DNA of 64,000 bases, taken from contig NZ_LOHS01000058.1 in the NCBI RefSeq assembly GCF_001642995.1, forward strand, positions 1-64,000, written 5' to 3'. This stretch comes from Streptomyces jeddahensis. GTDB taxonomy: Bacteria; Actinomycetota; Actinomycetes; Streptomycetales; Streptomycetaceae. The notes beneath the pieces are model-generated. The model saw only the letters and a list, made by a program, of their open reading frames with translations. It made no database searches and was not told where the DNA came from. Made by a program: the position numbers and the translations under genes. Positions 35,021 through 44,190 of this stretch are shown one piece after another; position 1 is the first letter of the stretch; the number at the start of each line of letters is the position of its first letter.

Positions 35021-37915
35021 TCAGCTGCAGCCGCTGGTCGACCCGCAGCCCTCGCAGATGTAGCACGAGCCGGCGCGCTGCATCTTGGTGCCGCAGGAGA
35101 AGCACAGCGGGGCGTCGGCCTGGATGCCCAGCTGCATCTCCACCAGTTCGGCGCTGGTGTGCGCCTGCTTCGGAGTGGGCTTGGCCGCCTCCTCCTTGGG
35201 CGCGGCGGCCACGGCCTTCAGCTCCTGCGCCCGCGGTGCGGACTGGGCCAGGCCCTCGACGTCCACCTCGTCATCGGCCGGCTCGTACGAACCGGTCTCG
35301 AGGTGGCGCTGGCGCTCCTCGGCCGAGTGGATGCCGAGCGCGGAGCGGGTCTCGAAGGGCAGGAAGTCCAGCGCCAGGCGGCGGAAGATGTAGTCCACGA
35401 TCGACTGCGCCATCCGCACGTCCGGGTCGTCCGTCATGCCGGCCGGCTCGAAGCGCATGTTGGTGAACTTCGAGACGTACGTCTCCAGCGGCACGCCGTA
35501 CTGCAGACCGACCGAGACGGCGATGGAGAAGGCGTCCATCATGCCCGCGAGGGTGGAGCCCTGCTTGGACATCTTCAGGAAGACCTCGCCGAGACCGTCG
35601 TCGGGGTAGGAGTTGGCGGTCATGTAGCCCTCGGCACCGCCGACCGTGAAGGACGTGGTGATGCCGGGACGGCCCTTCGGGAGGCGCTTGCGGACCGGGC
35701 GGTACTCGACGACCTTCTCGACCGCGGCCCGGATGGTCTCCTCGGCCTTCTCGGTGACCTCGGCCTTCTCCTGCTCCTTCTTCTTGGCGGAGAGGGGCTG
35801 GCCGACCTTGCAGTTGTCGCGGTAGATCGCGAGCGCCTTGACGCCCATCTTCCACGCCTCGAAGTAGACCTCTTCGACGTCCTCGACGGTGGCCGACTCG
35901 GGCAGGTTCACCGTCTTGGAGAGCGCGCCCGAGATCCACGGCTGGATGGCCGCCATCATGCGGACGTGACCCATCGCGGAGATGGAGCGCTCGCCCATGG
36001 CGCAGTCGAAGACCTCGTAGTGCTCGTGCTTCAGACCCGGGGCGTCGATCACATTGCCGTGCTCGGCGATGTGGGCGACGATCGCCTCGATCTGCTCCTC
36101 CTGGTAGCCCAGGCGGCGCAGGGCCTGCGGAACGGTGCCGTTGACGATCTGCATCGAGCCGCCGCCGACCAGCTTCTTGAACTTGACCAGCGCCAGGTCG
36201 GGCTCGAGACCGGTGGTGTCGCAGGACATCGCGAGACCGATGGTGCCGGTCGGGGCGATGACGGACGCCTGCGAGTTACGGAAGCCGTTCTTCTCACCGA
36301 GGCGGACCACGTCCTGCCAGGCCTCCGTGGCGGCGGCCCAGATCGGCGTGTCCAGGTCGTCCATGCGGACGGCCTTGTCGTTGGCGTCGGCGTGCTGCTT
36401 CATGACGCGCAGGTGCGGCTGCGCGTTGCGGGCGTAGCCGTCGTACGGGCCGACGACCGCGGCGAGCTCGGCGGAACGCTTGTACGAGGTGCCGGTCATC
36501 AGGGAGGTGATCGCACCGGCGAGCGCGCGGCCGCCGTCCGAGTCGTACGCGTGGCCGGTCGCCATCAGCAGGGCGCCGAGGTTGGCGTAGCCGATGCCGA
36601 GCTGGCGGAAGGCGCGCGTGTTCTCGCCGATCTTCTGCGTCGGGAAGTCAGCGAAGCAGATGGAGATGTCCATCGCTGTGATGACGAGCTCGACGACCTT
36701 GGCGAAGCGCTCGACGTCGAAGGACTGGTTGCCCTTGCCGTCGTCCTTGAGGAACTTCATCAGGTTCAGCGAGGCGAGGTTGCAGGACGTGTTGTCCAGG
36801 TGCATGTACTCGCTGCAGGGGTTCGAGCCGTTGATCCGGCCGGACTCCGGGCACGTGTGCCAGTGGTTGATGGTGTCGTCGTACTGGATGCCCGGGTCGG
36901 CGCACGCCCAGGCGGCCTCGGCCATCTTGCGGAACAGCGCCTTGGCGTCGACCTCCTCGATGACCTCGCCGGTCATACGGGCGCGCAGGCCGAACTTCTC
37001 GCCGTTCTCGACGGCCTTCATGAACTCGTCGTTCACACGGACCGAGTTGTTGGCGTTCTGGTACTGGACGGAGGTGATGTCCTCGCCGCCCAGGTCCATG
37101 TCGAAGCCCGCGTCGCGCAAGGCGCGGATCTTCTCCTCTTCCTTGACCTTGGTCTCGATGAAGTCCTCGATGTCCGGGTGGTCGACGTCGAGGATGACCA
37201 TCTTGGCCGCGCGACGGGTCGCACCACCGGACTTGATCGTTCCGGCGGAAGCGTCGGCGCCGCGCATGAAGGACACCGGGCCGGAGGCGTTGCCGCCGGA
37301 GGACAGCAGCTCCTTGGAGGAGCGGATACGGGAGAGGTTCAGGCCGGCACCGGAGCCGCCCTTGAAGATCATGCCCTCTTCCTTGTACCAGTCGAGGATC
37401 GACTCCATGGAGTCGTCGACGGACAGGATGAAGCACGCGGAAACCTGCTGCGGCTGCGGGGTTCCGACGTTGAACCAGACAGGGCTGTTGAAGCTGAAGA
37501 TCTGGTGCAGGAGGGCGTACGCCAGCTCGTGCTCGAAGATCTCGGCGTCGGCGGGCGAGGCGAAGTACTTGTAGTCCTCACCGGCCTTCCGGTACGTCTT
37601 CACGATGCGGTCGATCAGCTGCTTGAGGCTGGTCTCACGCTGCGGGGTGCCGACGGCACCGCGGAAGTACTTGCTGGTGACGATGTTGACCGCGTTCACC
37701 GACCAGAAGTCGGGGAACTCGACGCCACGCTGCTCGAAGTTGACCGAGCCGTCGCGCCAGTTGGTCATGACGACGTCACGGCGCTCCCAGACCACCTCGT
37801 CGTACGGATGCACGCCGGGGGTGGTGTGGATGCGCTCGATGCGCAGCCCCTTGCTCGCCTTGGCTCCCTTGGCGCGGGAACCTCGTGCTGCCGGGCCGCT
37901 CGCCGTCTCTGTCAT
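35021..37915 (-). CDS. nrdJ: Adenosylcobalamin-dependent ribonucleotide reductase (class II)
   Basis: This 964-residue enzyme reduces ribonucleotides to deoxyribonucleotides using adenosylcobalamin. Features: active-site Cys regions QVSACFILSVDDSMESILDW and GGSGAGLNLSRIRS, NPCSEYMHLDNTSCNLASLN (catalytic Cys/Glu), SCDTTGLEPDLALVKFKKLVGGGSM, and a Cys-rich C-terminal tail (CFSCGTKMQRAGSCYICEGCG) that re-reduces the active site and may bind zinc. ATG 37915 has GGGAGG five bases upstream. It lies downstream of nrdR on the same strand, with which it forms an operon in Streptomyces. Confidence 0.97.
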   Translation of the reverse strand: MTETASGPAARGSRAKGAKASKGLRIERIHTTPGVHPYDEVVWERRDVVMTNWRDGSVNFEQRGVEFPDFWSVNAVNIVTSKYFRGAVGTPQRETSLKQLIDRIVKTYRKAGEDYKYFASPADAEIFEHELAYALLHQIFSFNSPVWFNVGTPQPQQVSACFILSVDDSMESILDWYKEEGMIFKGGSGAGLNLSRIRSSKELLSSGGNASGPVSFMRGADASAGTIKSGGATRRAAKMVILDVDHPDIEDFIETKVKEEEKIRALRDAGFDMDLGGEDITSVQYQNANNSVRVNDEFMKAVENGEKFGLRARMTGEVIEEVDAKALFRKMAEAAWACADPGIQYDDTINHWHTCPESGRINGSNPCSEYMHLDNTSCNLASLNLMKFLKDDGKGNQSFDVERFAKVVELVITAMDISICFADFPTQKIGENTRAFRQLGIGYANLGALLMATGHAYDSDGGRALAGAITSLMTGTSYKRSAELAAVVGPYDGYARNAQPHLRVMKQHADANDKAVRMDDLDTPIWAAATEAWQDVVRLGEKNGFRNSQASVIAPTGTIGLAMSCDTTGLEPDLALVKFKKLVGGGSMQIVNGTVPQALRRLGYQEEQIEAIVAHIAEHGNVIDAPGLKHEHYEVFDCAMGERSISAMGHVRMMAAIQPWISGALSKTVNLPESATVEDVEEVYFEAWKMGVKALAIYRDNCKVGQPLSAKKKEQEKAEVTEKAEETIRAAVEKVVEYRPVRKRLPKGRPGITTSFTVGGAEGYMTANSYPDDGLGEVFLKMSKQGSTLAGMMDAFSIAVSVGLQYGVPLETYVSKFTNMRFEPAGMTDDPDVRMAQSIVDYIFRRLALDFLPFETRSALGIHSAEERQRHLETGSYEPADDEVDVEGLAQSAPRAQELKAVAAAPKEEAAKPTPKQAHTSAELVEMQLGIQADAPLCFSCGTKMQRAGSCYICEGCGSTSGCS

Positions 37916-38075
37916 GCCGCCTCCCTGTATCGGGCTAAAACGCCCTGAAGTGCCTCGATCTTCCCGTGGCACGGTGTCTGTCTGGTATTGCGGGCGCCGC
38001 TCTTGCCGCCCGCAACAGGTCTCTGATCGCCGCCGATCTCCGGCCGGGCCGGTCCGCCCGGTCCGGGCCTGCAGG

Positions 38076-38630
38076 TCAGTCGGCGGCAGCGGCGGGCACG
38101 GGGACTTCGGCAGTCCCTCCGGACCCGCGGTCGTGTGCTTCGCGTCCTGCGCCCGCGCACCGCTCGTCCGCGGCGGGCTGCTGTGCCGGGTTCTCCCTCA
38201 GCTCCTTGATGGCGGCCTCGAAGTCCTCGAGCGAGTCGAACGCCCGGTACACGGACGCGAAGCGCAGGTAGGCGACAAGGTCGAGCTCCTGCAGCGGGCC
38301 GAGGATGGCCAGCCCCACGTCATGGGTGGTCAGCTCGGCGCTGCCGGTGGCGCGCACGGCCTCCTCGACTCGCTGGCCGAGTTGGGCGAGGGCGTCCTCG
38401 GTGACAGGCCGTCCCTGGCATGCCTTGCGCACGCCGTTGATGACCTTGGTACGGCTGAAGGGCTCCGTCACCCCGCTGCGCTTGATCACCATCAGCGAGC
38501 AGGTCTCCACGGTGGTGAACCGCCGGGAGCAGTCGGGGCACTGGCGGCGCCTGCGGATCGACGTGCCGTCGTCGGTCGTACGACTGTCGACGACTCGGCT
38601 GTCGGGGTGCCTGCAGAAGGGGCAGTGCAT
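38076..38630 (-). CDS. nrdR: Transcriptional repressor NrdR
   Basis: This 184-residue repressor of ribonucleotide reductase genes has an N-terminal zinc ribbon (CPFC near residue 3, CPDC near residue 31, RRFTTVE), an ATP-cone domain ([23 protein letters not shown]) and an Ala/Pro-rich C-terminal tail of about 35 residues, longer than in E. coli (149 total). It senses dATP/ATP and binds paired NrdR boxes. ATG 38630 has GGAGGG nine bases upstream. The upstream region carries two candidate boxes, implying autoregulation of nrdR-nrdJ. Confidence 0.95.
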   Translation of the reverse strand: MHCPFCRHPDSRVVDSRTTDDGTSIRRRRQCPDCSRRFTTVETCSLMVIKRSGVTEPFSRTKVINGVRKACQGRPVTEDALAQLGQRVEEAVRATGSAELTTHDVGLAILGPLQELDLVAYLRFASVYRAFDSLEDFEAAIKELRENPAQQPAADERCAGAGREAHDRGSGGTAEVPVPAAAAD

Positions 38631-38739
38631 GACTTCCAACCCTCCTTCACAGCAGACTCAATAGCCCCAAAAGGCGTCACACGCCCCTCGAAGCAGCCCC
38701 AAGCATAGGCGATGCCGGAGGGTCCGAAGGACCGGGGGA

Positions 38740-38755
38740 CCACAACTTCTGGGCT
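38740..38755 (-). promoter_or_regulatory. Candidate NrdR box 1
   Basis: CCACAACTTCTGGGCT matches the NrdR consensus ACACWATATATWGTGT at 9 of 16 positions. It is 31 bp from box 2, the spacing usual for paired NrdR boxes. Confidence 0.45.
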
Positions 38756-38770
38756 ACGACTGCAATCCAA

Positions 38771-38786
38771 CCACTAGATCTGGGGT
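38771..38786 (-). promoter_or_regulatory. Candidate NrdR box 2
   Basis: CCACTAGATCTGGGGT matches the NrdR consensus at 11 of 16 positions and is palindromic around TAGATCT. It lies 140-155 bases upstream of the nrdR start. Confidence 0.55.
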
Positions 38787-39097
38787 TTGGCCGCACTTTC
38801 GACACCATCGCGTGTCGCGCCCTGGAGAGATCGGTGTTCACGCAGGTCCGCCAGGTACCCGACCTCAGAACCGCCCCACGCACCGCCGGTATCGCAGCCG
38901 GATTCGCATGGCAGCCCGAGCGAAGCCCGGGTCGATGCACTGCCCGCCGGTGCCCGGATGGCAGACTGGAGGCACCCCGCAGGGGGCGCTCGATCCCGGC
39001 GGTGAATCGTAGCGGATTGAACCCAAATGCCTGACACGGCGGGCGACAGCCATACACCCGGACTCATGATCAAGTGCGGCAATCCGCGATATTTCAC

Positions 39098-39113
39098 TCG
39101 AACGTGTGTTTGG
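39098..39113 (+). promoter_or_regulatory. SOS box (LexA operator) of lexA
   Basis: TCGAACGTGTGTTTGG contains CGAACGTGTGTTTG, an exact match to the Gram-positive LexA operator CGAACRNRYGTTYG. It overlaps the likely -35 element, so LexA represses its own gene. Confidence 0.9.
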
Positions 39114-39139
39114 CGCAACCTTTCGAAAGCAACTACCGT
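39110..39139 (+). promoter_or_regulatory. lexA promoter
   Basis: TTGGCG (39110-39115) and TACCGT (39134-39139) are separated by 18 bases, a good housekeeping-type pair. The SOS box overlaps the -35. Confidence 0.6.
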
Positions 39140-39179
39140 TGTCCAGCTAGGGAGAACATCTCGAGAGGGGCCGACCGAC

Positions 39180-39965
39180 GTGACCACCACCGCAGACAGT
39201 GCCACCATCACTGCCCAGGACCGCTCCCAGGGCCGACTCGAGCCGGTGCATGCCATGAACGACGCAATCGCAAACCAGGAGGGGCCGAAGCCCGCCCGCT
39301 CCCTGCCGGGCCGACCTCCAGGCATCCGGGCGGACAGCTCCGGACTCACCGACCGGCAGCGACGGGTCATCGAGGTCATCAGGGACTCGGTGCAGCGGCG
39401 TGGTTACCCGCCGTCCATGCGGGAGATCGGGCAGGCCGTCGGCCTCTCCAGCACCTCCTCGGTGGCCCACCAGCTGATGGCGCTGGAGCGCAAGGGCTTC
39501 CTGCGCCGCGACCCGCACCGCCCACGTGCCTACGAGGTCCGCGGCGCCGACCAGCCAACCGTCCAGCCCACCGACACCGCGGGCAAGCCGGCCGCGTCGT
39601 ACGTTCCGCTGGTCGGCCGTATCGCGGCCGGTGGCCCGATCCTCGCCGAGGAGTCCGTCGAGGACGTGTTCCCGCTCCCCCGGCAGCTGGTGGGTGACGG
39701 CGAGCTGTTCGTCCTGAAGGTCGTCGGCGACTCCATGATCGAGGCCGCCATCTGTGACGGGGACTGGGTGACGGTCCGCCGCCAGCCCGTGGCCGAGAAC
39801 GGCGACATCGTCGCGGCGATGCTCGACGGCGAGGCGACGGTCAAGCGCTTCAAGCGCGAGGACGGCCACGTGTGGCTCCTCCCGCACAACTCCGCGTACC
39901 AGCCGATCCCCGGTGACGAGGCGACGATCCTCGGCAAGGTGGTGGCGGTGCTGCGGCGGGTGTGA
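39180..39965 (+). CDS. lexA: LexA repressor / SOS autoprotease
   Basis: This 261-residue LexA has a winged-helix DNA-binding domain ([24 protein letters not shown], about 77-100), Ala150-Gly151 cleavage site in GRIAAGGP, and the Ser185 ([10 protein letters not shown])/Lys222 ([11 protein letters not shown]) dyad. RecA-stimulated self-cleavage relieves the SOS regulon. I used the GTG at 39180, preceded by GAGAGGGG. The ATG at 39255 would give 236 residues, closer to other LexA proteins, so the first 25 residues are uncertain. It faces dinG across a strong terminator. Confidence 0.95.
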   Translation: MTTTADSATITAQDRSQGRLEPVHAMNDAIANQEGPKPARSLPGRPPGIRADSSGLTDRQRRVIEVIRDSVQRRGYPPSMREIGQAVGLSSTSSVAHQLMALERKGFLRRDPHRPRAYEVRGADQPTVQPTDTAGKPAASYVPLVGRIAAGGPILAEESVEDVFPLPRQLVGDGELFVLKVVGDSMIEAAICDGDWVTVRRQPVAENGDIVAAMLDGEATVKRFKREDGHVWLLPHNSAYQPIPGDEATILGKVVAVLRRV

Positions 39966-39982
39966 CACTCCGCCCCCTGACC

Positions 39983-40017
39983 GGGCCCCGGGACCAACTG
40001 CGCCGGTCCCGGGGCCC
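39983..40017. terminator. Bidirectional hairpin terminator
   Basis: GGGCCCCGGGACC (39983-39995) pairs perfectly over 13 bp with GGTCCCGGGGCCC (40005-40017) around a 9-base loop, between converging lexA and dinG. Confidence 0.85.
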
Positions 40018-40135
40018 TGCCGTTCTCTGCGGCTGAACCGCCGCCGCTCTCGCCGGTATGGCGCCCCGCCTATGCGGCCATGGGCCACTGGCCCTCCGCA
40101 TGTGCGGCCACGGCCGCCGCCGGAACGGGCCGGGC

Positions 40136-42145
40136 CTACTGCGCCTCCGTCTCGGCAGCCGTGGCGGCCTTGGCTGCCGCGTCGATCGCTGCCAGCGAGC
40201 GGCGCACCTGGTTGCGGTCCGTCGTGTACCAGAAGTCGGGCAGGGAGGCCTTCAGATAGCTGCCGTAGCGGGCCGTGGCCAGCCTCGGATCCAGTACGGC
40301 GACCACTCCGCGGTCCCCCGACGCCCGTACGAGACGTCCTGCACCCTGGGCCATGAGCAGCGCCGCATGGGTGGCCGCGACGGCCATGAAGCCATTGCCG
40401 CCGTTCTCCTCGACTGCCTTCTGGCGGGCGCTCATCAGCGGATCGTCGGGGCGCGGGAAGGGGATCTTGTCCATGACCACCAGCTGACAGCTGGCTCCCG
40501 GCACGTCGACCCCCTGCCAGAGCGACAGCGTCCCGAACAGGCAGGTCTTCGGATCGGCCGCGAAGTTCTTGATCAGTTCGCCGAGGGTCTCCTCCCCCTG
40601 CAGCAGTATCGGGAACTCCGGAATGCGGGCCCGCAGCGCCTCGGCCGCGGACTGGGCGCCGCGCATGGAGGAGAACAGGCCGAGCGTACGCCCGCCCGCG
40701 GCCTGGATGAGTTCGGTCAGCTCGTCGAGCATGTCTCCGCGCTCGCCGTCGCGGGCCGGGCGGGACAGATGCTTGGCGACGTAGAGGATGCCCTGCTTGC
40801 GGTAGTCGAACGGCGACCCCACGTCGATGCCCTTCCATACGGGCAGATCCTCGCTCTCACTGCCCGCCGTCCCGGCGATGCCTTCGGGAGCGAGGCCCAG
40901 AGAGGCGCCCACACCATTGAAGTCGCCGCCCAGCTTCAGCGTCGCCGAGGTGAGGACCACGGAACGGTCCGCGAAGAGCTTCTCGCGGAGCAGCCCGGAC
41001 ACGGACATGGGGGCCACCCGCAGCGAGGCGCCGAAGCGGTCATGGCGCTCGTACCAGACGACGTCCCACTCGGAGCCGTTGGTGATCCGCTCCGCCACGT
41101 CATGAACCGTCTCGACGGACGCCAGGGCCTGCTTGCGCACCGCGTCCTCGTCCTGGACGGACTTGTCACGGGTGCTGCCGAGGGCCGAGATGACGGTGCG
41201 GGCGGCGTCGCGCAGTGCCATCAGGGCATAGCCGAGGTCCTCGGGGATCTCCTCCAGACGGCCCGGCAGAGCCAGCTCCATCAGCCGCTCGAAGCCCTCG
41301 GCGGCGGTCTGCAGCTGATCGGCCGCCTTCTCGTTCACCAGCTTGGCCGCCCGGCGCACCGCACGGTTGACCTGGCCCGGCGTGAGCTCGCCGGTCGCAA
41401 CGCCGGTGACCCGGGAGACCAGCTCATGGGCCTCGTCGACGATCAGGACCTCGTGCTGCGGAAGGACCGGGGCGCCCTCGATGGCGTCGATGGCGAGGAG
41501 CGCGTGGTTGGTGACGACGACCTCGGCGAGCTTCGCGCGCTCGCGCGCCATCTCGGCGAAGCACTCCGCGCCGTACGCACACTTCGAGGCGCCCAGGCAC
41601 TCCCGGGAAGACACTGACACCTGCGACCAGGCCCGGTCCGAGACGCCCGGGGTGAGGTCGTCGCGGTCGCCGGTCTCCGTCTCGTCCGACCAGTCCCGCA
41701 GCCTCAGCAGGTCCTGGCCCAGCTTGCTGGTGGGCGCGGCCGCCTCGAACTGGTCGAAGAGGCCCTCCTCCTCGTCCTGCGGCATGCCCTCGTGGAGGCG
41801 GTGCAGGCAGAGATAGTTCGAGCGTCCCTTGAGCATGGCGAATTCGGGGCGCCGCCGCAGCAGCGGGTGCAGCGCGTCGACCGTACGCGGAAGATCCCGC
41901 TCCACGAGCTGGCGCTGAAGCGCCAGCGTGGCCGTCGCCACGACGACCCGGTCCCCGTGCGCCAGCGCGGGCACCAGATAGCCCAGCGACTTACCGGTGC
42001 CGGTGCCCGCCTGGACGAGCAGATGCGAGCCGTCGTCGATCGCCTGGGCGACGGCTTCGGCCATGGCCACCTGGCCAGGCCGCTCCATGCCGCCGACTGC
42101 GGTGACGGCGGCGTGCAGGAGCTCGGGGAGTGAGGGCTTCGTCAT
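40136..42145 (-). CDS. dinG: DinG-family ATP-dependent DNA helicase
   Basis: This 669-residue SF2 iron-sulfur helicase has Walker A in QAGTGTGKSLGYLVPAL, the DEAH box in LIVDEAHELVS, and a probable iron-sulfur cysteine set in SSRECLGASKCAYGAECF. Motif VI is MAQGAGRLVRASGDRG. It unwinds forked DNA, D-loops and RNA-DNA hybrids. In E. coli dinG is LexA-controlled; here it is convergent with lexA but I found no SOS box directly upstream. The ATG at 42145 is the first in-frame start. Confidence 0.93.
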   Translation of the reverse strand: MTKPSLPELLHAAVTAVGGMERPGQVAMAEAVAQAIDDGSHLLVQAGTGTGKSLGYLVPALAHGDRVVVATATLALQRQLVERDLPRTVDALHPLLRRRPEFAMLKGRSNYLCLHRLHEGMPQDEEEGLFDQFEAAAPTSKLGQDLLRLRDWSDETETGDRDDLTPGVSDRAWSQVSVSSRECLGASKCAYGAECFAEMARERAKLAEVVVTNHALLAIDAIEGAPVLPQHEVLIVDEAHELVSRVTGVATGELTPGQVNRAVRRAAKLVNEKAADQLQTAAEGFERLMELALPGRLEEIPEDLGYALMALRDAARTVISALGSTRDKSVQDEDAVRKQALASVETVHDVAERITNGSEWDVVWYERHDRFGASLRVAPMSVSGLLREKLFADRSVVLTSATLKLGGDFNGVGASLGLAPEGIAGTAGSESEDLPVWKGIDVGSPFDYRKQGILYVAKHLSRPARDGERGDMLDELTELIQAAGGRTLGLFSSMRGAQSAAEALRARIPEFPILLQGEETLGELIKNFAADPKTCLFGTLSLWQGVDVPGASCQLVVMDKIPFPRPDDPLMSARQKAVEENGGNGFMAVAATHAALLMAQGAGRLVRASGDRGVVAVLDPRLATARYGSYLKASLPDFWYTTDRNQVRRSLAAIDAAAKAATAAETEAQ

Positions 42146-42218
42146 AGGGCCTCCACCCTACGGCGCGCCACTGACAGTCCGGCGATCAAGGCTGGGCCAG
42201 GCCGGCGCGGAGCGCTGG

Positions 42219-44150
42219 TCAAGGCTGGTGCAGCGGGTTGGGCACGGTGCCGTGCACGGCGGCGTGCGGGCGCTCGGAGCGGTCCCGGTAACCATCCAGG
42301 TGCAACCGGTTGCGGTTCAGGCAGAGCCGCTCGATACAGGGCGTGAGCAGGTCGAACGTCTCGAATCGCTCCTTGAGCTCCGGGAAGCGGGCCTGGTGGC
42401 GGAGGATCTCCGCGCGCACCAGGGACCAGAAGTCGGCCTCCGGGACGCCGAGTTGCTCCTCGCACAGCGGTGCCAGGTAGCGGAAGACTCCGATGAAGAG
42501 ACCCGAATGGATGAACTGGGTCAGGAAGGCCGGAGGCTCCGTGAGCAGCACGCCGCGCACGTCGTCGGGCAGGGACGCATGCTCCGGCAGCGGCTGCGAG
42601 CTGATGTTGACGTCGTCCACGAAGTCCTTCACCGCAAGCCGGACGGGCACGTCCTGGTCGTCGAAGACGACGATGGCGTTCTCGCCGTGCGGAGAGAACA
42701 CGGTGCCGTAGCGGTAGAGGAAGTGCAGCAGCGGCGGCAGCAGGGCCGCAAAGAGCCGTCGCAGCCAGGACCGGGGCGCCAGGCCGGAGCGGGCGACCAG
42801 CTCCGCCGTGAAGGAACGTCCCTGTGGATCGGTATGCAGGAGTGCGGCGAGAGTGCGGGCGCGCTCTCCCGGGGCGAGGTGGCGAGTGATCGGTTCACGC
42901 CAGATCACCCCGAGCAGCTCCTTGTACTGGTACGGCACCTCGTGGAGCCCGTCGTACACCGGGTGCTCGACGGTCACCGAGGCCACTTCGCCGAGCAGGA
43001 TCACGCCGCAGTCGTCCCGCAGAAAGGAATCGGCGTCGCGTAGGCCGTGCATCCAGGCGGTGACGGCCGGGGCCGCGAGGGTGCGCTCGGTCGGCAGTCC
43101 GCGCCAGACCAGCGTGTTGAGAACGGACAGCGGGAGTTTCACCGTGTGCCGGTCAGGATGAGACGTGTTCAGGAACGTCCTGATGGACTGCTGCGGCAGC
43201 CGCAGGTCACCGTCGGTGGGCAGGGGGACGATGGCATCGGATGCGAGGGCAGGCGCGAAGAGGGTCAGCACGATGTCGTCCCACTGCCAGGGGTGTACCG
43301 GCAGATAGAGGTACGTCGCCGGGTCGTGCCCGCGTGCGCGGAGGGCGGCGGCGAAGCACTCCCGTGTGCTCGCGTCGAGTTCGCGTGCGTAGAGCTGTTC
43401 AGCCGTGGCGAGGCCGACGACGCCCCGGTACGCGGCGAGGTCGGTGCGGACGGCGATCCACGGCAGGGTCGTCGCCCTGCGGGCCTCGGGGGCCCAGCGC
43501 GCGGCGTCGGTGCCGGAGAACCCGAGGCGGCCCTTGTTGAGGACGAGCCAGGGGTGGCCCGTCTGGTGGCCCTCGAGTTCCGCATAGCCGAGTTCGGCGA
43601 GTTCGGCCGCGGAGCGGGCTGTGTGGTCCAGGCGGACGTCGGCGGCGAGGGTGATGGTCAGTTCGCGGATGAGGTGCCCGAGTGTGGCGCCGTCGAGGCC
43701 GAGGGTCCGGCGGGCGCGGGTGAGGAATTCGAGAGGGTCCCCGAAGGGGGTCGGCTGCGGTTCGGGTGCCGGGTCAGCGGTCGTACTCATACCGGATACC
43801 CCCGATGGTGCGGGCGCGGTCAGCGTGAGCGAGGCAGGGTCGATGCGCCAGCTTCCGTAGGCGCCGCGACGGGCTCGGAAGGTGAGGAGTCCCTCGTTCT
43901 CGTCGAGGCGCAGCGTGTAGCGCTGACCTGCGCGTTCCTGTGCGTGTGACCCGCTGCCGCCCGGCGGGGAGGCGGTCGGCCCGCCCTGGAGTACGCGCTC
44001 GGGACGGATGATCTCCTCGTACGCGAACTCGCCGATCATCTTGGCCAGCAGGCGCCGCCCGGCCCGGTCCCAGCGGTCCCGGGTCAGTTCGGGCGGATCG
44101 TACAGCGCGAACGGCTCTCCGGAAGTCGGGCTGGCGGGCGGATTGGGCAC
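42219..44150 (-). CDS. NIS siderophore synthetase, IucC/DesD-like (type C)
   Basis: This 643-residue IucA/IucC-family synthetase forms amide bonds between carboxylates and amines, ATP-dependently. Motifs: GHPWLVLNKGRLGF, VHPWQWDDI, the ATP loop PHGENAIVVFDD and AVKDFVDDVNISSQ, and a FhuF-like C-terminus. The PHGEN region is of the DesD/IucC kind, which condenses monoamides or oligomerises. The GTG at 44150 has GAGGAG five bases upstream. It is the last gene of a four-gene operon, 40 bases after the GNAT gene. Confidence 0.92.
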   Translation of the reverse strand: MPNPPASPTSGEPFALYDPPELTRDRWDRAGRRLLAKMIGEFAYEEIIRPERVLQGGPTASPPGGSGSHAQERAGQRYTLRLDENEGLLTFRARRGAYGSWRIDPASLTLTAPAPSGVSGMSTTADPAPEPQPTPFGDPLEFLTRARRTLGLDGATLGHLIRELTITLAADVRLDHTARSAAELAELGYAELEGHQTGHPWLVLNKGRLGFSGTDAARWAPEARRATTLPWIAVRTDLAAYRGVVGLATAEQLYARELDASTRECFAAALRARGHDPATYLYLPVHPWQWDDIVLTLFAPALASDAIVPLPTDGDLRLPQQSIRTFLNTSHPDRHTVKLPLSVLNTLVWRGLPTERTLAAPAVTAWMHGLRDADSFLRDDCGVILLGEVASVTVEHPVYDGLHEVPYQYKELLGVIWREPITRHLAPGERARTLAALLHTDPQGRSFTAELVARSGLAPRSWLRRLFAALLPPLLHFLYRYGTVFSPHGENAIVVFDDQDVPVRLAVKDFVDDVNISSQPLPEHASLPDDVRGVLLTEPPAFLTQFIHSGLFIGVFRYLAPLCEEQLGVPEADFWSLVRAEILRHQARFPELKERFETFDLLTPCIERLCLNRNRLHLDGYRDRSERPHAAVHGTVPNPLHQP

Positions 44151-44190
44151 GAGGACTCCTCGAGAGGGAACCTGGTCGCGATGAGCGACG

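Larger units (their letters stand above)
38787..39179. other. nrdR-lexA divergent intergenic region (rest)
   Basis: Beyond the NrdR boxes and the lexA promoter elements, no gene is supported. 38800-39000 is G+C-rich without recognisable structure; 39050-39150 is A+T-richer and holds the lexA promoter. Confidence 0.5.

Noticed and set aside
35159..37948. A 929-codon open frame antisense to nrdJ
   Set aside because: It mirrors the third-codon-position G+C bias of nrdJ, which is a complete and recognisable gene.
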